From Glossina fuscipes (Eukaryota > Arthropoda > Insecta > Diptera > Glossinidae): 64,000 nt of DNA. A program made the position numbers and the translations under genes. This document shows, piece by piece, positions 37,470-50,265 of the stretch; the stretch's first letter is position 1, and each line of letters opens with the position of its first letter. The notes beneath the pieces were generated by a model. It saw only the letters and a program-made list of their open reading frames with translations. It was not told where the DNA came from and made no database searches. The stretch is taken from the NCBI RefSeq assembly GCF_014805625.2, contig NW_023998454.1:1255752-1319751 (forward strand), given 5' to 3'.

Positions 37470-37780
37470 AAAAATTGTCCCAGACCGCACCTACCTAGAA
37501 TACCGGCATACTATAACTCAACGGCTTTTGTTGAGATATTTTGAAAATTGCACTTTGTTTCCATATAATGACTTTTCAAAATAGCACGTTACGTGTGGTG
37601 TGGTCGAAAAAGTAGGCCGATTCGATTCGTTTTTGATAGTCCCCGTCCTTGGGTCGGCACGTATCAATAGACCAAATTTTATTAAAATATCTCCAAAATT
37701 GCGACCTGTAGCTTAAACACAATAATCAATGGACAGATGTCAGATGGCGGACGGACAGACAAGCTTTTTTAAGCTCTTTT
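37470..37780 (-). repeat. dispersed repeat, module A copy, inverted
   Basis: The reverse complement reads CTTGTCTGTCCGTCCGCC, then CTACAGGTCGCAATTTTGGAG, ATATTTTAATAAAATTTGGT, CCCAAGGACGGGGACTATC, and GAAAAGTCATTATATGGAAA. These are the best-preserved module A landmarks in the window, close to the fly repeat consensus I remember. It is non-coding. Confidence 0.7.
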
Positions 37781-38839
37781 AATTAAATAATAATTCATGT
37801 ATAAATAAATAGGAAACGAAAAAAGCAAAAAAACAATTACACAACCAGTGCAGATCGAAGTTCCAAGCGAACCCCAAAGCCATTGCAAACATGCAAAAGC
37901 TAGGCAACCAATAAAGGTAAACAACGCAAGTTAACTTCCGAATCATGGTAAGATGTTAAGATTGCAAGTTAGTTTAGATACGACATAGGCAAATCACGCG
38001 TATTAGGCGTAGTTGTTTTGAGAGACTTTAAGATGCCGATATTGAGATTAAGTGATTGAGATCATTTAGGTTTCAGTAACCAATTCTGAACGGGTTAAAC
38101 AACTCATACCTATATTTACATTGGCTAATCTTCATGAAAATTGAGCGCCTAGAGAAGCGTTTATGCACATTAAAGCTTATCTTACCAGGTAATATGGGCG
38201 AATCGACAGTATCGTTAATTAACCTAATTAAGAATATATCTATGTTTCTCAAGTTACGGTAAGGATAACAAGAGTAACCTATTTGCATAAGGAGGAAGAA
38301 GGACAAACTAATCCCAACCAAATTCTCAAGGGCAAAGAGGAAGAATTGCATTTGAACGGATTCAATCAAATCTACATAACCCTACAGGAAGGAGACTACA
38401 CAACAGAAGCATTCTCAAGTGGTGATCTAAGTAAGCACATGTACAGCCTTTTTGTAATATAAGGATCGTTAAGTTCTTCGGACCACCTTTGAATGAAACC
38501 TTTACTAGCTTTACTTAAATAGAGCCCAACGTGCAAATTAAAACATAATCTTTGGTCGAATAGAGCCCCAAAGTCGATATACGGTATTCCAACTTGTGTG
38601 AATCAGCGAAATAATCAGTATTGAATGACTTCCTCTCTGAGAAAGAAAGTTGTATTTTTTTAGATTTAATTTCATAAAATTTAGCGAGGACCATTTAAAA
38701 AAAATAATTTAAGTCAATTTGAAACTGATATGATTGCGATGCCAAGGAGAAGGAAGAAAACAATTTCAAATCACCAATATACATTAAGATTTAAGAGTGG
38801 GGATTATTAATGCATAAATAAAATGAGGGTGGGCCGAAG
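37781..38839. other. upstream flank, nothing recognised
   Basis: No supportable gene or element. The 98-codon frame at 38073-38369 on the minus strand is unrecognisable and within chance length. Confidence 0.45.
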
Positions 38840-39195
38840 TAGTCAGTCAATTTCCGAGCTAGCCATTTTTGCCCCTTTTGGACTGTTCCCATCGCATGTA
38901 AACGTCTAGAAACAATTGATTCATCAATTGCTAAAATTGTGCAAAATCAATCAATTTTACGAAACTTCTTTTAGAGTTTAAGATAGATTTTCGTCTGATA
39001 AGACTAGCCATTAATTGTTTTGGAGCATTTGTGGTCCTACAGGCTGTTTTTTGTCGTTCACACCGCTGAAAATCACCACTTTTAAATCGTTGAAAGCGAA
39101 ATTGACAATTGGATTTCGATGGACTAACATAACCATAAGCTGCTGAGCGGGTTTGGTGGTCTTCGCCAGCAGATTGCTTCAAATTAAACAACAAA
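38840..39195 (-). mobile_element. degenerate mariner transposase relic (N-terminal DNA-binding part)
   Basis: On the minus strand the frame begins LLFNLKQSAGEDHQ-type sequence, then AAYGYVSPSKSNC and FRFQRFKSGDF. The FKSGDF motif follows the first helix-turn-helix of mariner transposases, and here the copy continues with a basic, mutated linker. After a stop and a frame change, IDESIVSRRLHAMGTVQKGQ (about 38930-38870) gives the second helix-turn-helix with the RLHAMG and IQK-like motif, then KWLARKL. The catalytic half is absent. The copy is 5'-only, has at least one frameshift and one in-frame stop, and is clearly inactive. Its motif wording differs from that of the relic at 2005-2640, so a different mariner lineage is likely. 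Confidence 0.75.
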
Positions 39196-42100
39196 AGTAA
39201 TCAAGGTCGAAAATGCAATTTTGAGCGCTACATAGTTAGCGTCGGAATACTCTGAATAAATGAAAGATATTGTATTCAGAACTGTTATTTTGTGTAGAGA
39301 AAGGTGCAAAATGATCGAATTCAATCGTTATGTATACCGGTATCTCCCTTTTCTTTATAACGTTTACCAGCAGAAGTCGCCTACCAAAGTTAACGCAAAC
39401 ACCTAACATATTTCTAAAATAATTTGCTTATGACAGTCTTAATAACCATCTGAAATATTGCTATTCCATTACCTTTTTTTCTACTGAAACCACTTCGACA
39501 AAAAAACTCTCTTTTTAAACTGTTATAGTGGTCTGCCTCCTTAGGTCTCTTTAATTTGAGACCTTTTTATAGAAATTTACAGATAATCGTATCTTAGGGA
39601 CTGAAATATTCGGAGAGTTCTCTGGGATCGACAAAAACATGTTGTCTCTCGTTTTTGAGCTGACGAAGTAAAAGCTTTAAAAATGTAGTTATTGTTGGGA
39701 TTATGAATAACTACTTTTCAGCTAGATTTCAAAGAGTTTTCGATGCTAACTGTAAAATTACCAATTTTTGTGTATCGCTATAAGGAGCGAAGCTATGCTC
39801 GAACTTCAGTCATTGATTCAAAACACTGATGTTCCCTTTCTCCGTGCAGCTAACACTTCTTAACTATGTTTGCTACGTTAAGATGATGGTGAGCATGTTG
39901 TTTTTTGGTTTCAGTTCCTACAGCATGTTGGTTTCGTTGTTTGAGCAAATCCTAACTCTATACTATTGTCAACTAATACCATCAAATAGGAGCACCACCA
40001 ACATTCATCTAGCTTTGTTGTCGAGTTTCATTGTTCATCAAATCTGTACAAACGTTATTTATATTTTTAATACAGTTACGCACCCATTGTTGATCATCGT
40101 TCACGAGCAGCAGCAGCTCTATCCGTCGAATTAAGCAGAGTCACAATCCACGCAACATTAAAAATTGATTGATACAGAAATCGGTCTGTTTAAACTTCAA
40201 AAATTTACGTCGTGTACACTTCGCAGGAACTTGACTAACACTGTTGCTCTCTTCGATATCAGCATGACGACAAAGTTTTTACGAATTTCGTGTACCCAGT
40301 TAACAAACATTCTTATTGTTTATTTTTTTTCTTCACCATCTTTCATTTCGATAGACACGATTTCATCAAAGACCAGCGAAGAAAAATTGCAAATTTTACA
40401 CATATTTCATTTAAATCCCTTTTAACATTAAGGCGATGAATTGAAACGTAACAGCTGTTCCCTTGCAGCTGTAAAAGGAAAATATGCTAAAATTCTTTAT
40501 ACCATCCTTGGAAATGAATAGAAGTGCAATGCGTAACCTCCACATAGTAAGTGCAGCAATAATAGAAATCGTGTCATGGTCATCGCTGATAAAGTACTGG
40601 AACTTCTTCGCGTAGAGAGAGGTAAATTGAAACATTACTCCTTAAAGCTTATGTGCATAAATTAAGCCTTCAATTACTATAGAAAAAGTAAAAATTAAAA
40701 ACGGAATTCGTGCTGTCGTTAGGGCCCACCAGGATAATAGTTTTATGACATCAGACCTTGTACTCATTAGTATTCTGATAATTTATTTTTCCCGAAAAGA
40801 AACCTAAAGTGCAATAACGCTTTTTGTTTTTATTTTTGTAACCGTTGATTTGCTTAATTCGTTTAATTTATTTCATTCACTTTCGTTTATTTGCTTTTCC
40901 CAGCAAGAGTGTTTGAACAAAAAAACCCTCCCCATGAACCTTTTCCTTTTTACTCTAATACCAAGAAGTTAAACGTTTCTCTATAGTTTCGAGTTTTTTT
41001 CGCTTTTTTTTTTTATTCATTAGAAAAACTAACCCTGCGTCTAACATAACATAACATAACAAACAAGCCTCTGGCAAATGTTAAATGAGTATTTACTTTT
41101 CTTTGTTATAGTCATTGTTGTTGTTGCTGTTGTTGTTGTTGTTGCCGATTTATAGAGTTACACAATCTCGCTGATAAATTGTGTACGACAGACAAGCAGC
41201 GTTTATATCAAGTTTTTTGAACTTAAATTCAACATATGTTTGATGTGTTTGTTCGCTGATGGTATGAATACACAAATCAGAACTAAAGAAGGCAATGAAA
41301 GAAAACAATTTATTTGAAATTTTCAACAACATTTGGCTTAAAATCTTAGGCAAAGTATAGATGAAGCGTTTGGCTTCAATTTGAATTACGATAAGAAGAA
41401 AGGATTGCTGTTCTTCGAGTTTTAACTTAAAAGAGAGACATTTCCTAAGTCTTATGTTGACATTTAAAGATTAAAATATATTTACAAACTTAACGAGAAT
41501 TCTCCTCTCTTATGTACTGTACCAGTTATCAATGTGTACTGTATCAGATATCAAACGAGAAGATATGCGTTAAGCTGGTTTAACTCCGTTCCCTAACATA
41601 AAAGATGGAAAGAAATGAAGGAAAAGAAAAAGGAGAAGAAGGACAATTTCATATTTTTATATAAATACAGATATAATCCACTAAGTCAACAAGAAGGATA
41701 ACGATCTGAATATATTTATTGAGTTAGCCAGTCTATCGATACGATAGCCAATAGAATCGTTATCAAATACTTAATTTCCTATTAAATGATTTTGAAAATG
41801 TTTATGGAATATGGAAGATAAGTACAAACTAGTGAAATTCAGGAACAAGGAAAAGCAATCAATTTGTTTTCAGATTAAAACATGATGATGATGATGATGA
41901 TGATGATGATTATCATGTTGTCGAATTATTTGAGAATGTTGAGCTTAAGCTTGTTTAGAAGTCAAAAAAATATTTGTCTTAACAACCCAAACTTAATGAC
42001 AAGCAGTCGCGCACACACACCAGCACACGAATAAACACATCAATAAACGATGATATACGTCCAGACCTTAAGATGTAACTTGCTTTACAATAACAAAAAC

Positions 42101-45100
42101 TTAAGAACCAAAGAAAAGACATCTAAAGAGAAGAAGCAAACAAAAATTAATCAATTTTTGAAAAAAAAAGTTCAAATCAATAGTAGAATCACTTACACAG
42201 CAGAACTAAAATAAATCCATTAAAACGAGAAGATGGGCAATAAAAGAGAAATTTTATGATTGATTTAAAACGAACTGTTTGGTACCCATCACTAATGTTC
42301 CTTTTTGGAAGAAAAAAAAAATACAGACTATAAAGCAATGCATTTGCAAATAATCTACAAGTTAGGTCGTTTAAAGACTTCATACTTGAAATAATTTGTT
42401 TCGCTTCATTCAAAGCTCGTATATACATAATTATAGATGTCAATAGCAACAACAAAATCAAACATGATGACCTATGTCAGATGCAATTAATTAAGTGTAT
42501 TGAGAATTTTTCGAGCCAAATAAAAGAATCATGGATAAACATTGTCGTCTATGACGAACATTGGAAATTTAGATTCCTACAATACGCAAAAAAAAAAACG
42601 CTAAAGATTTCACCACAATCAAGAGAGAAGAGAAACCGAAAAGGTTGTTATGCAGGAGGTATATGCGACTTATCACGGAAAAAAAGAAGGGAATTCACAC
42701 TCAACAATCTGTTGCTAAGACACCGATTGCCGCTTTTCACCTACTTTACTAGAGTTTGACACCAAGTAAATCGAAGTCAGCCTAAGTTTTGTATTAATTG
42801 ATCTTATTTGAGGAAGCCGCCAGAAAGAGACAAGTTCTATTATCCAATTACTGTTATGTAATTTTTAACGTTGTGCACTAAACTTAAATTGCGTAACATA
42901 CATTGTAACTGAATATTTTGGCTTTGTGTGACTTGCGGTCTTCTTAGTAATGACAACTTTTGCAGAAGAAGCGAACATGCGAATCAGGAAAAGTCTCGTA
43001 AATCTTCTATATATCTTTGTGTGTTTCTGGCAAAGGGCCGTTTTGACGTTTGGCTCCATCAAGCTTTCCAAGACGCTGCAATTAATTCGGCTTTTTATAA
43101 GTGACTGTTGAAAGTCTACCTACAGTGACCGTTATGAAGACAGTGTAAGATCGTCTTATATCAAGCGAAGAGAAAATAGAACGTTCTAGATCACGTCAAA
43201 AAAGACAAGTACCAAAGTTGATGTTTGTCATTCGAAATTTAGAATCTTGTTAAGTAAGAATACGGTTTTTTCGGATAGCATGTCGAGACTTTATGTTGTT
43301 ATATCTTCTGCGAAGGTGGCCAGTGACCGGACATGAAGGTTCCACAATAGTACATCGTCTCATGATTGCTGCTATCAGTGACGCTTAAATGTTCCTCTCA
43401 TTTCTAATTTAATCTGCAGGCGAACCTTAACATTGATTTTCCTTTCTTCTTTCCCTACATCTGTAGAACAGCAAGCTATGTTGCTACGTTACAGCAATAA
43501 ATTTCTTTGCCGCTTGACAAAAGCAGGTAACTGTTTCGAATTTGGAAATCTATTGATTTCGACATATAGTCTTTGTTTTCTTCTCCTCTTTCGGTAGACA
43601 AAACAGCCAATTAACTGTCTTCAGTTACCAAAGAAACATCTTTAACAACTCACTTTTCATGTGCCTCAGTCTTACGCAGTTATATGTATAATATTGTGCT
43701 TTCATCTTTCCTTTTTTTTTTTTAACCTTCTCTCGAATGCCGTGTCCAGATAGCCAATATCTTCAAAGTTTCACACCCTCAGGTGAATTATTTTGATTGT
43801 GCTGCTTTCGCGTTTTAAAATCTATTAGTAACCTATCTTAATATAACACAAGAGTATTCTAACCTCTGTACTATTTTATGCTGCTTTCATAAGCAGGACA
43901 AGCATATCATATTTTTCGTTGCAAATTTCACGACAAAGCTAACATGCCTTTCGCTAATGACCATAAACGGAGAATGATAGCGTAGAAAAGAACTTTTGCT
44001 AAATCTATAGAAATTGAATATTGAAGAAGAAAAAAAACTATTTTTCAAATGAAACCAATTAAGTAATTGCTAAGAACATTTAAAAGGGAATAAATTCCTA
44101 TACAAGTACCTAAAATTTTTTTTTTTCTAGAGAAAACATTGGGAAAGAGGATCAATCCTAAAGCACATGAATGTGAATCTCTTCCCAAAAAAGAAATCCA
44201 TTTTATTTTAATCAAGTGTTGATATCCAGTATAAGTAGTAGAAGACCACGTTTTATACAAATTTTAAAGTGTTTTTCTTCATTGCTCGCACTCTACTTGA
44301 AATTCTTAAACTTATGCAATTAAGCAGCTGCTTAGCTGCTTAGCTGCTTTATCTCCCTACACTCCATACCCTCCTTATTCGAAGCGGCTATGCAATTGTC
44401 ATTTTTAATTAAGCTGTAGCCAAAATGCCATTTGTCTGGCTCTTGTACTTGAAATTGAAAATTAAGAAAAAAAAAGAGGAAAACAATCCATAAATTTCTA
44501 TATACGTAAATAGGTTCAGATGTAATGCACACCCAGCCGCATACATATCGGTTGTCGCTGTCTCTATTCTCCTTTTCTTTCCTGTTATTTTAATTGTTTT
44601 CAAACTAAAGTTTATATAAAAAATTTTTGATAGTTTTGTAGAACCAAAATAAAAAAAGGTAACGTTTTCATTCGTACAACTACAAGTATTGTAAAAGCGT
44701 AGTGGCGTGTTTAAATGAATGTGTCTGCTAAGGCACCCTTAAATTAGGATATCTTGGCGTAACAAATGTCTTAATTCTTTTCTCTTCTTTCTTTTTTCAA
44801 AATTAAATTGATAAATTGCCTGATATACGGCCGTGCGACTGACTGGAGGGCTGGGTATCATCAAAGTGGAGTTGTGCCAAAAAGTAATAAGAAAAAAGGT
44901 AACAAAACACTGATATATATGTATATGAATTTATTTGTTTGTGGCTTTGTAGTGGTTGAATGAGTTTAAGGAAACTAACAATTAAAGGTAAATTGATATG
45001 TTTTTGTAACTTTTTCTCTTTTGGCTTTGAAAAGTCATTTTTGGTTTTCTTTTTTTTTTAAGCAATTTATCTTGTTTTCTTTTATTAATAATATGTTATT

Positions 45101-48100
45101 ATTTATTATATTTTATTGTTTGAAATTGAAAAAAACCTGTCTTTTTCAAAGGCTTTCTAGATTTAAATGCATAAAATTTTTGCCGATAACTTATGATTGA
45201 GCGTAATTTAAATGGCGGATCTACTACGCCATTTACTCTTTTAGAAAATTCCCCCAATCTGTTAATAATATATCGTTTCCTGCGGTAAGATTTGACGGCT
45301 ATAGATGTTTTGCTAGATGTTTTCCTGAAACCTATCATTGTATTGCAAACGTAGCTCCCCACAAAATTGAATAGCCGGTATTTCTTCATGAAGTTGTTCA
45401 GGCTTCTCAAGTCGCCAAAATCTATAAGGTAAAGGCGCTGACCTCTATTTGCAAATGTTATTATTCAACAACATAGGTTAATTTTATGTAAACGCATTCC
45501 AACGTATTTCTTGTTTAATCTAATAGACGTTTTATTCTGTTGGCACTCTCAAGGATACGCAGACGAACGGCTATTGTTCTCATTTGCTTTTAAACGTCGA
45601 AAACGATTTTAATCCTATGAGATACATCGACTTGAAATGTTCCACGTTCCCTTTGTCAAGCTTTAAAATACGGGAGGATACAATAACTTGTCATGTGGCT
45701 ATCACTAACTGAACGCAAGGGGAAATATTGTTATTTTTTAAATCGCGTTTGTCGTCGCTTACGAAGCTTTCTTATCGCGTGTTAGGCACTTTTTTATTAC
45801 AGTCTTATAATACCCTTTTAGAAAAATGATTATCGATGCATAACACGATCTACTTGTGAACGTTTCAAAAACGAAATTTGCGCAATATTGAATGAAGTTC
45901 ACCTCACCTTAAATCAAATGAACTATGTTAAATTTCTTCATTTCAAAATCTAGTTTGCCAAGCCGAGGATATGGGATTTGCCATTTTTTTTTTTTCGAAA
46001 AGTGGTCTATTCTGAAACGTAAATGAAAACTTACAGGCTAACTGGATTTTCAAAGGAGAACTTTTGGAATGCACGAGCATATGTAGCGTAAATTTGTTAA
46101 TAATTAACAATAAAAAATTGCGAAAGGTGTAATTGTATTTTCGGAGCAACATAGTCTTAATTTTCAAAATTTAATAAGTCTGTTTAAATATTGTGATATA
46201 ATGATAAGTGTAAATAATATTTTCGGAAAAAAAGTGAAATATAAAAGTTTAACTATACTTTTCAAAGGATAGAAAAAACTTCTTTATGAGCGTTTGTAAT
46301 ATAAGGTGCATGACTTCGTTGCAAATGAGAATTTCAGAGAAATTTCTATTTGCATTTGTTATGTTACCTTTAACCTAATAAATGTTGAACTTCATATATA
46401 TTGAATATATACGCATATATTTTGAACATTTTCTAATACATTTATTTGAAAATCGTATTTAATTAAAACTTTTTTCTTATTTCTACAGATTATGGAAATG
46501 TGAAGAATCGTTCAGACAAATTTTTTTGTTCGCCTCAAAACGCATATATAATATAGAACGTATGTCGTACGTAAGAAATTTCGTTTATGAAATCAATAAT
46601 CTTCGTAGAGAGGATTATTTCATAAATATTCATAACAGATTTTTTCCGTTACATTTAAATTCATTTAAAAAATATTTTGCACTCTCCGAAGCTCCCTTTT
46701 TTTCCTTCTTGCTTGCTTTACAGACGACATCTTATCATTGACCAATGCATACAGTTAGATCCCTTTCTGTTTTATTTACATTTTTTCTCGTTTTTTTTCC
46801 TTTAAGCTTAACGTCCAGTGACATAGTTTAGTTTCCGGTTTCTAATATCTTACAGAGTTTTTCACACAGAATCCTTTCTAACAACAATGACAATGACTAG
46901 AACAAAAAGAACAACAACGAAAACAAAAGCTGCAAAAAACGAAATGCTTGGCTTGTTTTGCTGCGGAAGCAGCAAACGCTGAACGACATTGATGTGCGGC
47001 TGCGATGTGATGTATCTGTCTGTAGTGAGGGATACGCTCTTCTTTCGTCAATTTTTAATATTAAGTAAAAAAGTCAAAAGCAAAAAACAAAAAAAGATGT
47101 TCTTTGACAAGTAGCACAAGCGCACACAGACGCAATACTAAAAGCATATTAAATAAAGTGAAAAATTCAAATAAACTCCAACAGCACACAACAATGCTTA
47201 CAGTTCAAACATTAATATTAAAATCAGTGAAAATATGTTTTTTTTTTTCATGATATTTTTCTTGTTGTTTTTCGTTTAATAAATGAAATGCAAAATTATA
47301 CAAATACCGAAAAAGGAATAGAAAGCACACGGAAACATACATCTCTAGCATTTTAATTTTATTTAAATTTTATTTTATCTCCTGAGAATTAGTTACATAA
47401 GCAATAGGAACGTGCTTAAGTATGCTAAGCTCAAGCGAAAGGAAAATAAATTAAGTTAAACATTTTTAATGAAACATGAGAAGAATTGTTGAGCCCTTTT
47501 AAGAAAAAGAAAAAAAAAAGACAAACAAAATAATAACAAATTTGTGACAAAATTTAAAGGTTGAGGAAAAACATGCTAGAAAATCTTTACATTATTTCAT
47601 TAATAATTTCTAATAAAAAATAATAAAAAAAGGAAATTTGTACGGATTTTATTAGTTGTTCCCAGGCTTTTGATAATAAAGACATTTATTTTAAAATTCC
47701 TATGTTTCTTCATGTATTTGTCAATAAATAAAATTTATGAATTTCTTACTCTCCCCACATTATAATATCAACGAACAACATGTGCATATTAATGCAAGTA
47801 TACGTTTACGTTACTACCCATACACATACGTATACCTTTTATCTAAATGCTAGCAAGTTTTTGAAAAAAAGGAAATTATAGTGTTTTTTTGTTTTATTTT
47901 ATTCTGTTCAATTAAAATGGGGTAGTAAAGCGTTAACAAAGTCTTAAGAACCTATGAGAATTAGGTCCGACCCGTTTAGCGTCACGTAATAAGCTAAAGT
48001 GCCATTGACTTCTACAGAAATGTAAATTTATACATGCAAGGACAATATAGAAAATGTGTACGGTCATCCTCGTATAAATATAGCAAGTTCAAATTAGCTT

Positions 48101-49639
48101 TATCGTGCGATGGTACGAATTGTCTTCAAAATGGTTTGTTTGTGTCACCCTCTGTTCTTTAAAAGTCAAAAAACATTCCATTCCGAATTACCAGTTGTGA
48201 AGTAGAGTGAGAAGACTGTGCGATCTTTTATGTTATGTGAAAAAAAATTCATATTATTATCTATGCCTTCTCTTTTTTTGGAAAAAAATAAGAAGAAAAC
48301 ATGACTCCAATGGAAGGATTTCATAACAAAGCAATATGTTCACAAGAATTGGATCTTTCGGATCTTTACCTGCTCCCAGCAAATGATTTTTACTTGATTT
48401 ATTCGCTTCCACATGACAATAAATATCTGCGGATTATTATCTTGGATGGCAGAGACCATCATATCACTGAATGACATTATTCGAAACTAGAGAAAATTGT
48501 TTTTTATTTATTTTCCTTCTTTTTTGAATTCAAACAAATCTAAGATTTTTAACTTTTCTAAAACATTTTGAAGGGGCTTGTGCCGTTGCTGTTGGTCTTA
48601 AGGATTTATTACAAAACGATTGCCTGGCTTTTGTGTCTAATTTGTTTAATACTTAAGCCGTTATATGTTCGAACTTGATTATTACGATATGTGTGTTGGA
48701 AGGGATACAAACGGACATACAAAAGGGTTATCTGTTATTCGCGTACCATGAAATAGATTTGAAATTTAAATGGTCATATTCTTCGTAAAATCGTGAATCT
48801 AAGATGCTCTATGTTAGGTAAACCGCAACAAAATATATGCCTTCGTTGTAAGCGTTGAAGTAATTTTTCATGAAGATGATGATTGTGACTTTAAATGGCC
48901 GATTTAAAATATTTTCATTTCGCTTTTATTATGTTTTAAGTTGGAACACTTTGCTCGTCGATTTATGAATTCCTCCGGAATTGGGCAATACAGGTAAACC
49001 TGCGTTTGTTCGACAGATAGGAACGGCTGCAAAATAATCGCAAACAAAAATTCCAAAACTCCATAAACAGCTGCAATAAATGCCTTTTCACAACATATTA
49101 AAGATAATTTGCTTTTCTGCGGCGTAGAAGGACCGCATGAAAAGTCTGCCCGAACAAAATAAAAAAAATAAAAATATTTAAAAAAAACTTTAATTTCCCA
49201 TGTTAAACATGGATATGTTCCCAAAATATACATAACCCAATAGGACTCGTCGCCTAAAACGCGCACTTTCTACCTCTTCTCTCTCTATCTCTCTCTCTAT
49301 CTCTTTATATTTATACACATTCATACACGTCATATTCCTGCACAAAACGAATCGCGTAAGCAGAATAAATCGCATAAAATCAATCCCACAATGAGAACCG
49401 CATAAAGAAACACCGCTCCAGAGTGCCTTAGCTATATATAAAAATACGAAATTTAGTTCGTAACTCCTTTATTTAATGACATTTCTTAAGGAACGGCAGC
49501 AAGGGATGTTTACGAGCAGTAAAGTGTTGACGCAATAAAATTTTGGTATGCGATGGTCAAATATCTATGCGTTAGACACTTTTGGTATTCAATAATTTGA
49601 ACTAAAAGGGATGAGTTGAAGTTGCGATTTTTGATCAAA
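39196..49639. other. upstream region with simple repeats, no supported gene
   Basis: 10.4 kb of A+T-rich DNA. Simple repeats: (TAACA)n-like at 41042-41062, (TTG)n with interruptions at 41116-41145, (ATG)n at 41882-41911, and a triple AGCTGCTT at 44326-44349. A CAA/AAC-rich stretch with relatively high G+C lies at about 46880-47040, and a CT-rich tract at 49272-49307. The longest frames (39829-40134, 45099-45410, 48904-49266; 101-120 codons) lack recognisable domains and match chance expectation. A non-coding 5' exon of the gene could lie here unseen. Confidence 0.5.
41882..41911. repeat. (ATG)n microsatellite
   Basis: Nearly ten perfect ATG units (ending GAT TAT CAT). Not part of an open coding frame of note. 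Confidence 0.95.
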
Positions 49640-50265
49640 ATATTTGCATACCCTATACAACTTGTTGCACACGGATATATTAGGTTATTGCCTATGTATG
49701 CAACACCTAGAAGAACTTGACGCATAGCTTTTGGTTTACCAGAATCACTTTCTGAGTCGATCTAACCTTGCCTGTTCCTCTGTGTGTCTTTTTGTCCTCT
49801 GTTCGACTTACATGCTGCAATTGCTGAGATACTTCGATGAAACGTTGCATACTGTCATATTATAGCTCAAGGACGCTATTGAAAATGATTCGAATTGCAT
49901 TACTTTTTTAATCACTTTCCATATAACGACTCAATTTGAAAAGTCTTTGCATGGATATTTGTACGGTGGTTTACGATATTGAAAGGTTGTGGCCCGCTAA
50001 AGTGCTTTTACCTTTTATACCCATCACCGAAGGATGAGGGGCATATTCATTTTGTCAAAACATTTGCAACGCTCGAAAAGACGCATCAAACGCCCACATG
50101 CCTCTACGACAAAAACTTTTATTTTGAAAATATAAGGAATCAACTACGCCCGCTCCATACATAGAGCGTGAGAATTTTATTCTTTTACTTTTTTGGCTTT
50201 TTTGGGGGTAAACGGTGATGGGTTTTAAAGATTCGGTCCCGGCCGAATTTAATTTTCTTACTTGT
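49640..50265 (+). repeat. composite dispersed repeat: modules A, B and C with end motif
   Basis: The longest repeat copy here. Module A: ATACCCTATACAAC, GAATCACTTTCTGAGTCGAT (about 49742-49761), CTATTGAAAATGATT and CATATAACGACTCAATTTGA (to about 49941). Module B: TATACCCATCACCGAAGGATG (about 50018-50038) and TTTTGTCAAAACATTTGCAACG. Module C from about 50094: CCACATGCCTCTACGAC, then CTTTTATTTTGAAAAT. The right end (about 50216-50270) reads GATGGGTTTTAAAGATTCGG, CCCGGCCGAA and CTTACTTGTTTTT, matching a terminal motif I recall from calyptrate repeats. No transposase is encoded, so the element is non-autonomous or a fragment. Confidence 0.7.

Noticed and set aside
48904..49266. 120-codon minus-strand open frame, the longest outside the gene
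   Set aside because: No recognisable domain, low-complexity Phe/Tyr stretch from A/T runs, and a length near the expected chance maximum for 64 kb of DNA this rich in A+T.
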